Of a stretch of DNA of 64,000 nucleotides, positions 1-10,673 are shown one piece after another (the stretch's first letter is position 1; every line of letters begins with the position of its first letter). The notes under the pieces were generated by a model, which saw only the letters and a list, made by a program, of their open reading frames with translations, made no database searches and was not told where the DNA came from. The translations under genes were made by a program, and so were the position numbers. The stretch comes from Acidimicrobiales bacterium (GTDB lineage: Bacteria; Actinomycetota; Acidimicrobiia; Acidimicrobiales; SHLQ01). The stretch spans positions 44,086-108,085 of the forward strand of contig JAHDDK010000006.1 of assembly GCA_020629375.1 (NCBI GenBank). Direction: 5' to 3'.

Positions 1-798
1 GTCACCTTCGGCGCGGAGTGCCTCGGGATCGTCGAGGGACATGAACGTTGTCCGCCAGTCCGGGTCGCCGTTCCACGTGGTGTCGATCTGGCTGGTTGTG
101 CGGGGGAGAGTCATTGCGGCGGCGGCGGAGAGTGCGGTCGCGAGGACGCGTCGTTGCTGGTCGGGGTCGTCGGCGGGTCCGATGGGGTTGCCGAGTGGGA
201 GGTCGGTGAACGCGAATCGGGGGACACCAAGCTCCTCGATGATGTCTCGTGCCGAGCCGATGATCAGCGTGGGGATGCCGGATGCTTCGATGATGTTGGC
301 GGCCAGACCGACCGTTTGGTGACACACCGGTCAAAGCGGGATGAGGACGGCGAGATCGACTCCATCGTGGGCGAGATGTTCGGCGAGGGCGTGAGCGTTC
401 GTGGCGGTGCGGCGCTGCGAGTAGATGGTCGGCAGCCCGTGAAAGCGTGGAGCGAGCGACCCGATGACTCCATCGTCGGCGAGTGCGTTGAGGTGATCGA
501 TCGGCAGAAACGCACCGAGATCGTCGGTGTGCGTGGCGTCGTGGTGCCAGTGGAGATGCGTTGTGGCCATGGTCGTGGGTGGGGGAGAGGTAGGAGCGTG
601 GAAGGGTTCGCGCAGCGGTTGACCAGGTAGCGCTGTCGTGGTGACGAGACCGATTGTGGCGTCGGCGAGCGCGGGCATCGGTGTGAATGCGACGTCGTCG
701 TGTGTCGCCCACGTGTAGGGCTGCTCATATCCCATCGCGGCGTAGTAGTCGCGTGAGGCGTCGATGTAGCTCACGAATCGCCGATGGGAACGTCGCAT
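1..798 (-). CDS. GrdB-family selenoprotein (partial, in-frame UGA read as selenocysteine)
   Basis: This resembles the selenoprotein B family of glycine/sarcosine/betaine/D-proline reductases (GrdB/PrdB, PF07355). The frame opens with an N-terminal block around SYIDASRDYYAAMGYEQPY and reaches LAVLIPL. It then meets TGA at 331-333 and continues open for 110 codons to the window edge, reading PVCHQTVGLAANIIEASG. The result is a UxxC motif (Sec156 if the start is ATG 798) in the position where Cys homologues carry CxxC. A hairpin just downstream matches bacterial SECIS rules. The start could instead be GTG at 840; neither has a strong ribosome binding site. The substrate is unknown, because non-clostridial members lack an assigned reaction. 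The gene diverges from clpB, and the C terminus lies outside the window. Confidence 0.85.
300..314 (-). promoter_or_regulatory. SECIS-like hairpin of the selenoprotein mRNA
   Basis: On the minus strand, CGGUC and GGCCG form a 5-bp stem (one G-U pair) closing the pentaloop GGUCU. The loop starts about 21 nt after the UGA at 331-333. Bacterial SECIS elements place a short stem with a G-rich apical loop roughly 16-37 nt after the UGA, and the E. coli fdhF element also carries GGUCU in its loop. A second small hairpin (GGTG/CACC) lies between the UGA and this stem. SelB binding is inferred. Confidence 0.7.
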
Positions 799-902
799 CC
801 GACCATGATGGGCGAGTCCGGGGAATAGATCCAGCGACACGAAGTTGAGTGGATCAGACTCAACTCGCCGGGAGTCGACGAGAACGTCAGGAGGTCTCGA
901 AC

Positions 903-3386
903 GTGATCGACCCGCAACAATGGACCCAGAAGACACGCGAGGGCTTTCTCGCCGCACAGTCAGCGGCGACCGCTGCATCGAATCCCGAGGTAACTCCCGA
1001 TCATCTCTTGCTGGCACTCGTTGGCCAAGAAGACGGCGTGGTTCTGCCGATTTTGCAGGCGCTCGGTCAGGAACCCCTCGCCGTTCGCAACGGCCTCCAC
1101 GAACGTGTGTCGAAGCTCCCGAAGGCCTTCGGCGGCGACGTCCAGCAGAGCCGTGAGTTGATCACCGCGTTCGAGGCGGCAGACAAAGAACGCATCGATC
1201 TCGGCGACGATTACCTGTCGACCGAACACCTTCTCCTGGCGATGGTTGATCGTCTCGACCTCGATCGCTCTGCGGTGGTCGATGCCTTGCGTTCGGTGCG
1301 CGGCTCGCATCGGGTGACAACCCCGAACCCCGAAGACCAATACCAATCGCTCGAGAAGTACGCCCGCGACCTCACTGCCGAGGCTCGTGCACAGAAGCTT
1401 GATCCCGTCATCGGTCGCGACGACGAGATCCGACGACTGATTCAGGTGTTGTCGCGGCGGACCAAAAACAATCCCGTTCTCATCGGCGAGCCCGGCGTCG
1501 GCAAAACCGCGATCGTCGAGGGTCTCGCCAGTCGAATCGTCGAGGGAGATGTTCCGGAGTCCCTGAAGAACAAGACGGTGATGAGCCTTGATCTGGCATC
1601 GATGGTCGCCGGAGCGAAATACCGGGGCGAATTCGAGGAACGGCTCAAAGCCGTTCTCAAAGAGATCGACGACGCTGACGGGCAGATCATCACCTTCATC
1701 GACGAGTTGCACACCGTGGTGGGCGCCGGCGCCGGCGGCGATTCGGCGATGGACGCCGGAAACATGCTCAAGCCGATGCTCGCCCGCGGAGAGCTTCGAC
1801 TCGTCGGAGCGACGACGCTCGATGAGTTCCGTCAACACGTCGAGAAGGACCCGGCGCTCGAGCGCCGCTTCCAGCAAGTCTTGGTCGAACCACCATCGGT
1901 CGAAGACACCGTGGCCATTCTCCGAGGCTTGGCCGAACGGTACGAGGTTCATCACGGTGTGCGGATTCAGGACACGGCACTGGTGTCTGCGGCCGTCTTG
2001 TCGGACCGATACCTGACCGGACGCTTCCTGCCGGACAAGGCGATCGACCTCGTCGACGAAGCCGCATCGAAACTCCGGATCGAGATCGACTCGGTGCCGA
2101 TGGAGATCGACGTCGTCGATCGTCGGATCCGTCAGCTCGAAATGGAACGTGTGGCCCTCCAGAAGGAGAGCGATCGTGCATCGACCGAGCGGCTCGCCGA
2201 CCTCGAGATCGAGATCGCGGACCTCACCGAGAAGTTGAGCGCCATGAAGGTGCATTGGCAGTCCGAGAAGGACGCGATCGATGAGATTCGTGCGAGCAAG
2301 GAGCTCCTCGAACAGCGGCGTCTCGATGTCGAACGTGAGGCGGATCTCAACCGTGCTGCCGAAATCCGGTATGGCGAGATCCCCGCTCTCGAAGCGGAGA
2401 TCGATGTCGCCACCGAACGTCTCAACGCGCTCCAGGCCGACACGGTGATGCTGAAAGAAGAGGTCGATGCCGAGGACATCGCCGAGGTCGTTTCGGCGTG
2501 GACGGGCGTCCCGGTTTCGCGACTGATGGAAGGTGAGGTCGAAAAACTCATCCGTCTCGAAGACGTCCTCCACGAACGGGTCATTGGCCAGGAGGAAGCC
2601 GTGTCGGTCGTGGCGAACGCGATCCGACGAAGCCGCGCTGGCCTGTCCGACCCCAATCGGCCAATCGGCAGTTTCTTGTTCCTCGGCCCAACCGGTGTCG
2701 GCAAGACCGAGCTCGCCCGATCGCTTGCGGACTTCTTGTTCGACGACGAGCGCGCGATGGTCCGCATCGACATGAGCGAGTACATGGAGAAGCACTCGGT
2801 CTCTCGTCTCATCGGTGCTCCTCCGGGATACGTCGGCTACGACGCAGGCGGACAACTGACCGAAGCCGTCCGTCGCCGTCCGTACTCGGTGGTCTTGCTC
2901 GACGAGGTCGAGAAGGCACACGGCGATGTGTTCAATGTGCTGCTCCAGCTGCTCGACGATGGCCGTCTCACCGATGGCCAGGGCCGCACCGTCGACTTCA
3001 CGAACGTGGTGTTGATCATGACGTCGAACATCCCGGGCGACCCGATCGAGTATTTCCGGCCGGAGTTCGTCAATCGGATTGACGACATCGTCCGATTCCG
3101 TTCGCTCACCGAAGAAGATCTGCGTTCGATCGTAGACATCCAGTTCGAGCTCTTTCGGGCTCGTCTCGCGGCTCGACGGATCGACATCGAGTTGACCGAC
3201 GCCGCGCGGGCGCATCTGGCATCAGTCGGATTCGATCCAGCATTCGGAGCCCGTCCACTCAAGCGGGTGTTGCAGCGAGATTTGGCCGACGCCCTCGCGG
3301 TCAAACTGCTCGATGGAACCTTCGGCGACGACGACACGGTCGTCGTCGACCTCGATTCAGAAGGATCTGCGTTGACGTTCTCGTGA
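903..3386 (+). CDS. clpB: ATP-dependent chaperone ClpB
   Basis: ClpB is the cytosolic Hsp100 disaggregase that acts with DnaK. The 827-residue product has an N-terminal Clp_N repeat domain, NBD1 with Walker A GEPGVGKT near residue 195, a coiled-coil middle domain (about 390-510), NBD2 with Walker A GPTGVGKT near 595 and Walker [11 protein letters not shown]. It ends with the C-terminal D2-small domain, which has the family motif [11 protein letters not shown] 903 is chosen because AGGAGG lies at 889-894, 8 bases upstream; an in-frame ATG at 849 lacks such a site. The NBD2 sensor-1 loop between MTSN and FRPEFVNR is only 8 residues, against about 29 in E. coli. It is divergent from the selenoprotein gene. 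Confidence 0.97.
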   Translation: MIDPQQWTQKTREGFLAAQSAATAASNPEVTPDHLLLALVGQEDGVVLPILQALGQEPLAVRNGLHERVSKLPKAFGGDVQQSRELITAFEAADKERIDLGDDYLSTEHLLLAMVDRLDLDRSAVVDALRSVRGSHRVTTPNPEDQYQSLEKYARDLTAEARAQKLDPVIGRDDEIRRLIQVLSRRTKNNPVLIGEPGVGKTAIVEGLASRIVEGDVPESLKNKTVMSLDLASMVAGAKYRGEFEERLKAVLKEIDDADGQIITFIDELHTVVGAGAGGDSAMDAGNMLKPMLARGELRLVGATTLDEFRQHVEKDPALERRFQQVLVEPPSVEDTVAILRGLAERYEVHHGVRIQDTALVSAAVLSDRYLTGRFLPDKAIDLVDEAASKLRIEIDSVPMEIDVVDRRIRQLEMERVALQKESDRASTERLADLEIEIADLTEKLSAMKVHWQSEKDAIDEIRASKELLEQRRLDVEREADLNRAAEIRYGEIPALEAEIDVATERLNALQADTVMLKEEVDAEDIAEVVSAWTGVPVSRLMEGEVEKLIRLEDVLHERVIGQEEAVSVVANAIRRSRAGLSDPNRPIGSFLFLGPTGVGKTELARSLADFLFDDERAMVRIDMSEYMEKHSVSRLIGAPPGYVGYDAGGQLTEAVRRRPYSVVLLDEVEKAHGDVFNVLLQLLDDGRLTDGQGRTVDFTNVVLIMTSNIPGDPIEYFRPEFVNRIDDIVRFRSLTEEDLRSIVDIQFELFRARLAARRIDIELTDAARAHLASVGFDPAFGARPLKRVLQRDLADALAVKLLDGTFGDDDTVVVDLDSEGSALTFS

Positions 3387-3405
3387 GCAATCCCGCCCAG
3401 ACAGG

Positions 3406-3430
3406 GGTCCTCAAGGGTGCTTGGGGGGCC
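3406..3430 (+). terminator. GC-rich hairpin after clpB, possible terminator
   Basis: GGTCCTCAAG pairs with CTTGGGGGGCC (one bulged G, two G-U pairs) across a four-base loop, 20 bases after the clpB stop. No T-run follows, so intrinsic termination is uncertain. Confidence 0.35.
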
Positions 3431-3449
3431 GTCGCGTGACGTTCGCCAT

Positions 3450-3478
3450 TTGGTCCTGTCAGACTCGCGTCGTACCCT
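3450..3478 (+). promoter_or_regulatory. Candidate promoter of the secreted protein gene
   Basis: TTGGTC at 3450-3455 and TACCCT at 3473-3478 are separated by 17 bases. This is the spacing and form of a housekeeping sigma promoter in high-GC actinobacteria. It would give a leader of about 60 bases before ATG 3547. Confidence 0.4.
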
Positions 3479-3546
3479 CGCGCGGACACACCCGTTTGCG
3501 CGTGCGCATGGGCCTGGCGGGCTGACGAAGGGCGAGACGAGGGGCA

Positions 3547-4629
<1,083 letters not shown>

Positions 4630-4763
4630 CGCCGATTCAGTCGGTCACGTTGACGATGTGGCGCCGCGGCTCTTCGAGCCCGCGGGACGCCCGATAGGCT
4701 TGATCGGTCGAGTCGGACGACCGGATCGGACCGGTCGAGGATTCTCGATCGGAAGGACACACG

Positions 4764-6044
4764 ATGGGCGCGACCGTCATCGTCGGGACCCAGTGGGGCG
4801 ATGAAGGCAAGGGGAAGTTCACCGATCTCCTCGCTCGAGACATGACCCAAGTGGTTCGCTTTCAGGGTGGCCACAATGCGGGCCACACGATCGTCGTCGA
4901 AGGCGAGAGCTTCGCTCTTCAGCTCGTGCCCTCGGGCATTCTGTACCCCCACATCACCCCGGTGATCGGCAACGGCGTCGTGGTTGATCCAGGGGTGTTG
5001 CTGGCCGAGGTTGCCATGCTCCAATCCAAGGGTGTCGACACCTCGACGTTGCGTGTGTCGGGCAATGCGCACTTGATCTTCCCGTACCACCAAAGCCTCG
5101 ATGCCCTGCACGAGCGACACCTCGGCAAGAACAAGCTCGGAACCACCAAGCGAGGTATCGGACCGGCCTACGCCGACAAATCGATGCGCACGGGCCTGCG
5201 GGTGCAGGACGTGCTCGACGAGAAGATCTTCCGAGCGAAGCTCGAGGTTGTCCTCCATCAACTCAACCCCGTGATGAACCGGGTGTACAACAAGCTCGGC
5301 TTCGAGATCGATGAGATCGTCGAACGGGTCATGACCGAGTACCGACCGGCGCTGGAGCCGATGGTGACCGATGCGATCTCACTCGTCCACGGCGCGCTCG
5401 AAGGCGGCGAGGACATCCTGCTCGAAGGCGCGCAGGCGACGTTCCTCGATCTCGATCACGGCACGTATCCCTATGTGACCTCGTCGAATCCGACCGCCGG
5501 TGGCGCCTGCGTGGGCAGTGGAGTCGGGCCGCGCTACATCGATCGGGTCGTCGGCGTGGCGAAGGCATACATCACGCGTGTCGGAGCAGGGCCATTCCCG
5601 ACGGAGCTCTTCGATGACATCGGCGATCACATCGTCGATGTTGGCCACGAGTACGGAACCAACACCGGTCGGCGCCGTCGTCCCGGGTGGTTCGACTGCG
5701 TGATGATGCGATACGCGCGGCGGGTCAACTCGCTTTCGGAGCTCGGGATCACCAAGCTCGACGTGCTCGATCAGCTCGACTCGATCAAGGTGTGCGTCGG
5801 CTACGAACACGACGGCGAGCGGATCGACGACTTCCCGTATCACCAGACCGTGTTGCACAACGTCACGCCGATCTACGAAGAGCTCCCCGGCTGGCGAACC
5901 GATCTCACGGGCATCACCGATCGAAGCGAACTTCCCGCTGCGGCCGCCGACTACCTGACATTCATCGAAGAACACTGCGGCATGCCGGTGCGCTTGGTTG
6001 GCGTCGGCCCGGGCCGCGAACAAGTTCTCGACTTCGCTGCCTGA
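4764..6044 (+). CDS. purA: Adenylosuccinate synthetase
   Basis: PurA joins IMP and aspartate using GTP, the first step from IMP to AMP. The 426-residue product has the GTP-binding signature GDEGKGK at residues 12-18, with catalytic Asp13, and His41 in GGHNAGHT. The length is normal for the family. GGAAGGA precedes ATG 4764. It is the first gene of the purine locus and is followed 10 bases later by purD. The 134-base gap upstream shows no purine riboswitch that I can recognise. Confidence 0.97.
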   Translation: MGATVIVGTQWGDEGKGKFTDLLARDMTQVVRFQGGHNAGHTIVVEGESFALQLVPSGILYPHITPVIGNGVVVDPGVLLAEVAMLQSKGVDTSTLRVSGNAHLIFPYHQSLDALHERHLGKNKLGTTKRGIGPAYADKSMRTGLRVQDVLDEKIFRAKLEVVLHQLNPVMNRVYNKLGFEIDEIVERVMTEYRPALEPMVTDAISLVHGALEGGEDILLEGAQATFLDLDHGTYPYVTSSNPTAGGACVGSGVGPRYIDRVVGVAKAYITRVGAGPFPTELFDDIGDHIVDVGHEYGTNTGRRRRPGWFDCVMMRYARRVNSLSELGITKLDVLDQLDSIKVCVGYEHDGERIDDFPYHQTVLHNVTPIYEELPGWRTDLTGITDRSELPAAAADYLTFIEEHCGMPVRLVGVGPGREQVLDFAA

Positions 6045-6054
6045 GGGACGGATC

Positions 6055-7290
6055 ATGCGTCGAGTCGTGGTGGTGGGATCGGGCGGCCGTGAACACGCGC
6101 TCGCGGACGTCCTCGGCCGAACCGCTGACGTGGTGGTCACTCCGGGAAACCCGGGCATTCCGGGCTCGGTCGCCACACCGGCAACCGAGCTCGATGCGGA
6201 CTTGTTCGTCATCGGGCCGGAAGTTCCGTTGGTCGACGGGTTGGCGGACGAACTTCGTGATCAAGGAAAGCTCGTGTTCGGGCCAGGCGCGGATGGCGCG
6301 CGCCTCGAGGGTTCGAAAGCGTGGATGAAGGACCTCTTTGCCGCAGCAGGCGTGCCCACGGCTGCGTATGGATCGTTCACCGAGACCGAACCGGCACTTG
6401 CGTTCCTTGCGACGATGACGGCACCGTTCGTGATCAAGACCGACGGTCTCGCCGCGGGCAAGGGTGTCGTCGTCACCGATGACCGTGCCGAAGCCGAAGC
6501 GTCGGTGCGGGCGTACTTGTCGGGTGACGCATTTGGTGCGGCAGGGTCGACGGTGGTGATCGAAGAGGGTTTGGTTGGTCCAGAGGTGTCGGTGTTCGCG
6601 ATCTGTGATGGGACCCGAGCCGTGGCCCTCACCCCAGCTCAGGACCACAAGCGAATCTTCGATGGAGATGCGGGCCCCAACACCGGCGGCATGGGTGCTT
6701 ATACGCCACTGCCATGGGTGTCGTCGGATCTCGTCGATGTGGTCATGCGTGACGCCATCGAACCGACACTGGCCGAGCTTCGACATCGAGGCATCGACTA
6801 CCGAGGGGTGCTCTACGCCGGGCTGATGCTCACGGCCGACGGGCCGAAGATGCTCGAGTACAACGTTCGATTCGGCGACCCCGAAACACAGGTCGTTCTC
6901 CCGCGGATCGAGTCCGACCTCGTCGACCTGCTCATCGAGGCGGCCTCGGGGGAGCTGGAGTCGACACCGACCATGTCGAACGACGCGCTTGTGCTCGTCG
7001 TCTGCGCAAGCGAGGGATACCCGGCGTCGTCGCGGACCGGAGACGTGATTGATGGTATCGATGCCGCCCGGGCGATCGAGGGAGTCGAGGTCTACTGCGC
7101 GGGCGTGTCCGAGGATGATGATGGGAATCTCCGAACGGCCGGCGGGCGGGTGCTCAACGTCGTCGGCCGAGGATCAACCGTCGATGAGGCGGCGACCCGT
7201 GCGTACGCTGCGGTCGCCGAACTTTCGTGGCCGGGCATGCAGTACCGCACCGACATTGCGTGGCAGGCGAGGACGGAGTCGACGACATGA
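6055..7290 (+). CDS. purD: Phosphoribosylamine--glycine ligase
   Basis: PurD (GAR synthetase) joins 5-phosphoribosylamine to glycine with ATP, the second step of de novo purine synthesis. The 411-residue product opens with the Rossmann-like motif VVVVGSGGREHAL. It carries the ATP-grasp features GLAAGKGVVV, the family signature GGMGAYTPLP and the metal-binding region YNVRFGDPETQ. ATG 6055 is preferred because the family begins at MRRVVVVGSGGREHA; the frame stays open upstream into purA. Its stop overlaps the purB start (ATGA), so the two are probably translationally coupled. Confidence 0.96.
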   Translation: MRRVVVVGSGGREHALADVLGRTADVVVTPGNPGIPGSVATPATELDADLFVIGPEVPLVDGLADELRDQGKLVFGPGADGARLEGSKAWMKDLFAAAGVPTAAYGSFTETEPALAFLATMTAPFVIKTDGLAAGKGVVVTDDRAEAEASVRAYLSGDAFGAAGSTVVIEEGLVGPEVSVFAICDGTRAVALTPAQDHKRIFDGDAGPNTGGMGAYTPLPWVSSDLVDVVMRDAIEPTLAELRHRGIDYRGVLYAGLMLTADGPKMLEYNVRFGDPETQVVLPRIESDLVDLLIEAASGELESTPTMSNDALVLVVCASEGYPASSRTGDVIDGIDAARAIEGVEVYCAGVSEDDDGNLRTAGGRVLNVVGRGSTVDEAATRAYAAVAELSWPGMQYRTDIAWQARTESTT

Positions 7291-8699
7291 TCCCCAACGT
7301 GCTCGCCGAGCGATACGCGAGCGACGCAATGACGGCGATCTGGTCGCCCGAATCCAAGATCATCGCCGAACGCCGATTGTGGATTGCCGTGCTTCGCGCC
7401 CAGGATTCACTCGGTGTCGACGTTCCAGATGGGGTGGTCGAGGCGTACGAAGCGGTGATCGAGCACGTGGACCTGGCGTCGATCGCCGAACGGGATGCCA
7501 TCACCCGCCACGATGTCAAGGCGCGCATCGAGGAGTTCTGTGCGCTCGCCGGTCACGAGCACATCCACAAAGGCATGACGTCTCGCGATCTCACCGAGAA
7601 CGTCGAACAGATGCAGGTGCGGATGGCGCTCGAACTCGTGCGATCCCGAATCGTCACGGTCTGTGCACGACTGGCCGAACACGCGCTCGAGACCGCCGAG
7701 CTCGCCATGGCGGGGCGAAGTCACAACGTGGCTGCGCAGGTGACGACCCTCGGCAAGCGATTCGCCAACGCGACCGAAGAGTTTCTCCAGGCGAACGGCC
7801 GGATCGAGGATCTTCTCGATCGCTACCCGCTGAGGGGAATCAAAGGTCCAATGGGGACCCAGCAGGACATGCTCGACCTGCTCGGCGACGGAGCCGCCGT
7901 CGACGAGCTCGAACGTCGCGTGGCCGAGCATCTCGGGTTCTCCACGACACTGGATTCCGTCGGACAGGTGTATCCGCGGTCGCTCGACCTCGATGTCGTC
8001 GCCGCGCTGATGCAGGCCGCCGCCGCAGCGTCGAGCTTCGCCACGACGCTGCGGTTGATGGCCGGTGCCGAGCTCGTCACCGAAGGTTTCGTCGAGGGCC
8101 AGGTCGGGTCGTCGGCCATGCCCCACAAGATGAACGCCCGCTCCTCGGAGCGAATCGTGGGACTCACGGCGATTCTGCGGGGTCATGTGACGATGGCGAG
8201 CTCGCTCGCCGGCGACCAATGGAACGAGGGCGACGTCAGTTGCTCGGTGGTGCGTCGCGTCGTGTTGCCCGACGCCTTCTTCGCCCTGGACGGGTTGTTC
8301 GAAACCCTACTGACGGTGCTCGACGAGTTCGGCGCGTTTCCGGCCGTCATCGACCGCGAGCTGACGCGATACCTGCCGTTCCTCGCGTCGACGAAGCTGC
8401 TGATGGCCGCAGTGAAAGCGGGCGCTGGACGGGAACACGCTCACGAAGCGATCAAAGAACACGCCGTCGCCGTCGCCCTTGACATGCGAGAAGGGCGGGT
8501 CGACAACGACCTGTTCGACCGCCTCGCAGCCGACCCACGCTTTGGGGTCGATCCGAGTGTCATCGACGAGACGGTTGCTTCGCCTCTCGATCTCGCCGGC
8601 CTCGCCACCAGCCAGGTTCATGCGGTGGCGGCGCGCGTCGAAGCGCTCGTCGCCAGCGATCCCGACGCCGCCGACTATCGCCCGGGTCGGATCTACTGA
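7287..8699 (+). CDS. purB: Adenylosuccinate lyase
   Basis: PurB cleaves SAICAR to AICAR plus fumarate, and adenylosuccinate to AMP plus fumarate. The 470-residue product has the fumarase/aspartase superfamily signature GSSAMPHKMN with the catalytic serine, and the substrate-binding segment KGMTSRDLTEN. The start overlaps the purD stop by 4 bases. Confidence 0.96.
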   Translation: MIPNVLAERYASDAMTAIWSPESKIIAERRLWIAVLRAQDSLGVDVPDGVVEAYEAVIEHVDLASIAERDAITRHDVKARIEEFCALAGHEHIHKGMTSRDLTENVEQMQVRMALELVRSRIVTVCARLAEHALETAELAMAGRSHNVAAQVTTLGKRFANATEEFLQANGRIEDLLDRYPLRGIKGPMGTQQDMLDLLGDGAAVDELERRVAEHLGFSTTLDSVGQVYPRSLDLDVVAALMQAAAAASSFATTLRLMAGAELVTEGFVEGQVGSSAMPHKMNARSSERIVGLTAILRGHVTMASSLAGDQWNEGDVSCSVVRRVVLPDAFFALDGLFETLLTVLDEFGAFPAVIDRELTRYLPFLASTKLLMAAVKAGAGREHAHEAIKEHAVAVALDMREGRVDNDLFDRLAADPRFGVDPSVIDETVASPLDLAGLATSQVHAVAARVEALVASDPDAADYRPGRIY

Positions 8700-8760
8700 C
8701 CGACGATCACTGGCCGCCGGAGGCTCCGAAGCCGATCCTCAGCCGATAAGTTCGGGCATC

Positions 8761-9675
8761 GTGGGCGTCGACCTTCCGTTGATACATCGAGGCAAGGTTC
8801 GCGATGTTCACGATGCTGGAGATGACCGACTCCTGATCGTCGCCAGCGACCGACTGTCCGCATACGACGTGGTCATGTCCGAACCGGTGCCGGACAAGGG
8901 CCGAATCCTCACCGCACTCTCGATCTTCTGGTTCGATTTGCTCGGAGACATCGCCCCGACACATCTCCTCTCGACCGAGGTCGACGACTTCCCCGACGGG
9001 GCGAGAGACCTCGCCCTCGCAGGACGATCGATGCTGGTCCGTCGAGCGGACATGTTGCCGATCGAGTGCATTGTGCGCGGGTACCTGGCGGGTTCGGGCT
9101 GGCGCGAGTACCAACAGTCCGGAACGCTTCACGGCCAACCGCTACCGGCGGGTCTTCGACAGAGCGACCAACTTGTCGAGCCCGTGTTCACGCCGTCGAC
9201 CAAAGCCGCCGACGGCCTCCACGACGAGAACATCACCGTGGCGCAGGCCGCCGAGATCGTTGGCGATGAGGTCCTCGATCGCGCACGCCAGATCGCGCTC
9301 GACCTCTACACCGCTGCTGCGGCGCATGCGGCCGAGCGAGGCGTCATCATCGCGGACACCAAGTTCGAACTCGGATTCGTCGATGGCGAACTCGTCGTCG
9401 CGGACGAGGTTCTCACACCCGACTCGAGTCGATTCTGGCCAGTCGACGAGTGGGTCCCCGGCACCACACCTCCCTCGTTCGACAAACAGCCGGTGCGCGA
9501 CCATCTCGACACCCTCGACTGGTCGAAAACACCGCCGCCTCCCGCCCTCGATCCGCGGGTGATCGACGCCACCCGTGCCCGTTACGTCGAGGCGTACGAA
9601 CGCCTCAGCGACCGCTCCTTCGCCGACTGGCCCGGGAGCGCCAGACCACCTGCTACAGAAAGCGCGATGTCATGA
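8761..9675 (+). CDS. purC: Phosphoribosylaminoimidazole-succinocarboxamide synthase
   Basis: PurC (SAICAR synthetase) condenses CAIR with aspartate using ATP. The 304-residue product begins LPLIHRGKVRDVHDAGDDRL and holds the family motifs SDRLSAYDVVM, IECIVRGYLAGSGW and DTKFELGF. GTG 8761 places the conserved KVRD block near residue 12, as in the family. No strong ribosome binding site is seen, and the open frame extends further upstream into purB. The stop overlaps the purS start (ATGA). Confidence 0.94.
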   Translation: MGVDLPLIHRGKVRDVHDAGDDRLLIVASDRLSAYDVVMSEPVPDKGRILTALSIFWFDLLGDIAPTHLLSTEVDDFPDGARDLALAGRSMLVRRADMLPIECIVRGYLAGSGWREYQQSGTLHGQPLPAGLRQSDQLVEPVFTPSTKAADGLHDENITVAQAAEIVGDEVLDRARQIALDLYTAAAAHAAERGVIIADTKFELGFVDGELVVADEVLTPDSSRFWPVDEWVPGTTPPSFDKQPVRDHLDTLDWSKTPPPPALDPRVIDATRARYVEAYERLSDRSFADWPGSARPPATESAMS

Positions 9676-9938
9676 AGTTCCATGCCGTCATCGACGTACA
9701 ACTCCACCCCGGCATCGCCGACCCCCAGGGCTCGACGATCGAGCGAGCCCTACCGACGCTCGGCTTCGACGCGATGTCGAACGTCCGCTCCGGGAAGAGC
9801 TTCCACCTCGACATTGAGGCGGACGATGAGGTTGCCGCGCGTGCGACCCTCACCGAGGTGTGTGAGTCGTTCTTGACGAATCCGGTCATCGAGGCGGCGT
9901 CGATCGAGTTGACGCCTGCCGAAGGTGCCGGCTCGTGA
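9672..9938 (+). CDS. purS: Phosphoribosylformylglycinamidine synthase subunit PurS
   Basis: PurS is the small scaffold subunit of the three-part FGAM synthase (PurL-PurQ-PurS) of Gram-positive bacteria and archaea. The 88-residue product has the typical ferredoxin-like pattern VIDVQLHPGIADPQGSTIER followed by VRSGKSF. It overlaps purC and purQ by 4 bases at each end. Together with the short PurL further downstream, it shows that this organism uses the split rather than the single-chain enzyme. Confidence 0.95.
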   Translation: MKFHAVIDVQLHPGIADPQGSTIERALPTLGFDAMSNVRSGKSFHLDIEADDEVAARATLTEVCESFLTNPVIEAASIELTPAEGAGS

Positions 9939-10594
9939 GCACCGTTGGGGTCGTTCGATTTCCCGGAACCAACTGCGAGTTCGACACCGTCGAGGCCATC
10001 GAACGTCTCGGTGGCCGGGGTCGCATCATCTGGCACGAGGACACCCACCTCGACGGCATCGATGCGGTCGTGATCGCCGGTGGGTTTGCCCACGGCGACT
10101 ATCTCCGTCCCGGAGCGATCGCTCGATTCTCGCCCATCATGTCCGCGGTCATCAGCGCTGCCGGAGAAGGGATGCCCGTCGTGGGCATCTGCAACGGATT
10201 CCAGGTCCTCACCGAAGCGGGATTGCTGCCCGGCGCGCTGCAGAAGAACCGCGGGCTGACGTTCATCAATGATTGGCAGAACCTGCGGGTGAGCAGCACG
10301 AACTCGGTCTTCACCTCGGCTGCCGAAGTGGATCGGAAGCTTCGGATTCCGATCAATCACTTCGAGGGCAACTTCACCTGCGACGACTCGACCCTTGATG
10401 ATCTGGTGGCCAACGACCAGATCGTCTTGACCTACGTCGACAACCCGAATGGATCCGTCGGCGACATTGCCGGCATCTGCAACCGTGAGCGCAACGTCGT
10501 GGGGCTGATGCCGCACCCGGAGCGTGCCTCAGACGCGATGCTCGGCTCGAACGACGGCAACATTCTGATGGAGTCGCTTCTCGCATCGATCTGA
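9935..10594 (+). CDS. purQ: Phosphoribosylformylglycinamidine synthase glutaminase subunit PurQ
   Basis: PurQ is a class I glutamine amidotransferase that supplies ammonia to PurL. The 219-residue product has the nucleophile Cys86 in [11 protein letters not shown], with His194 and Glu196 in MPHPERA completing the triad. GTG 9935 overlaps the purS stop. The next gene downstream is not purL but the FIST sensor; purL lies 5 kb away beyond the cyclic-di-GMP cassette. Confidence 0.96.
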   Translation: MSTVGVVRFPGTNCEFDTVEAIERLGGRGRIIWHEDTHLDGIDAVVIAGGFAHGDYLRPGAIARFSPIMSAVISAAGEGMPVVGICNGFQVLTEAGLLPGALQKNRGLTFINDWQNLRVSSTNSVFTSAAEVDRKLRIPINHFEGNFTCDDSTLDDLVANDQIVLTYVDNPNGSVGDIAGICNRERNVVGLMPHPERASDAMLGSNDGNILMESLLASI

Positions 10595-10673
10595 CGCATC
10601 TTCGACGCTCAACACCGGTGCGATTCGGACCGATTGGACGATGTGGCGCGGGCCACGTTCAGGAGGTCGAAGC

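Noticed and set aside
2..712. Arg/His-rich frame opposite and beside the selenoprotein gene
   Set aside because: Composition (RRRR, SRSR runs) is that of a shadow frame; the GrdB-like frame has recognisable motifs.
960..3215. Long open frame on the strand opposite clpB
   Set aside because: It mirrors clpB codons in a high-GC genome and has no family motif or ribosome binding site.
4630..4763. Purine riboswitch upstream of purA
   Set aside because: No recognisable three-way junction or guanine aptamer core could be drawn; only a ribosome binding site is clear.
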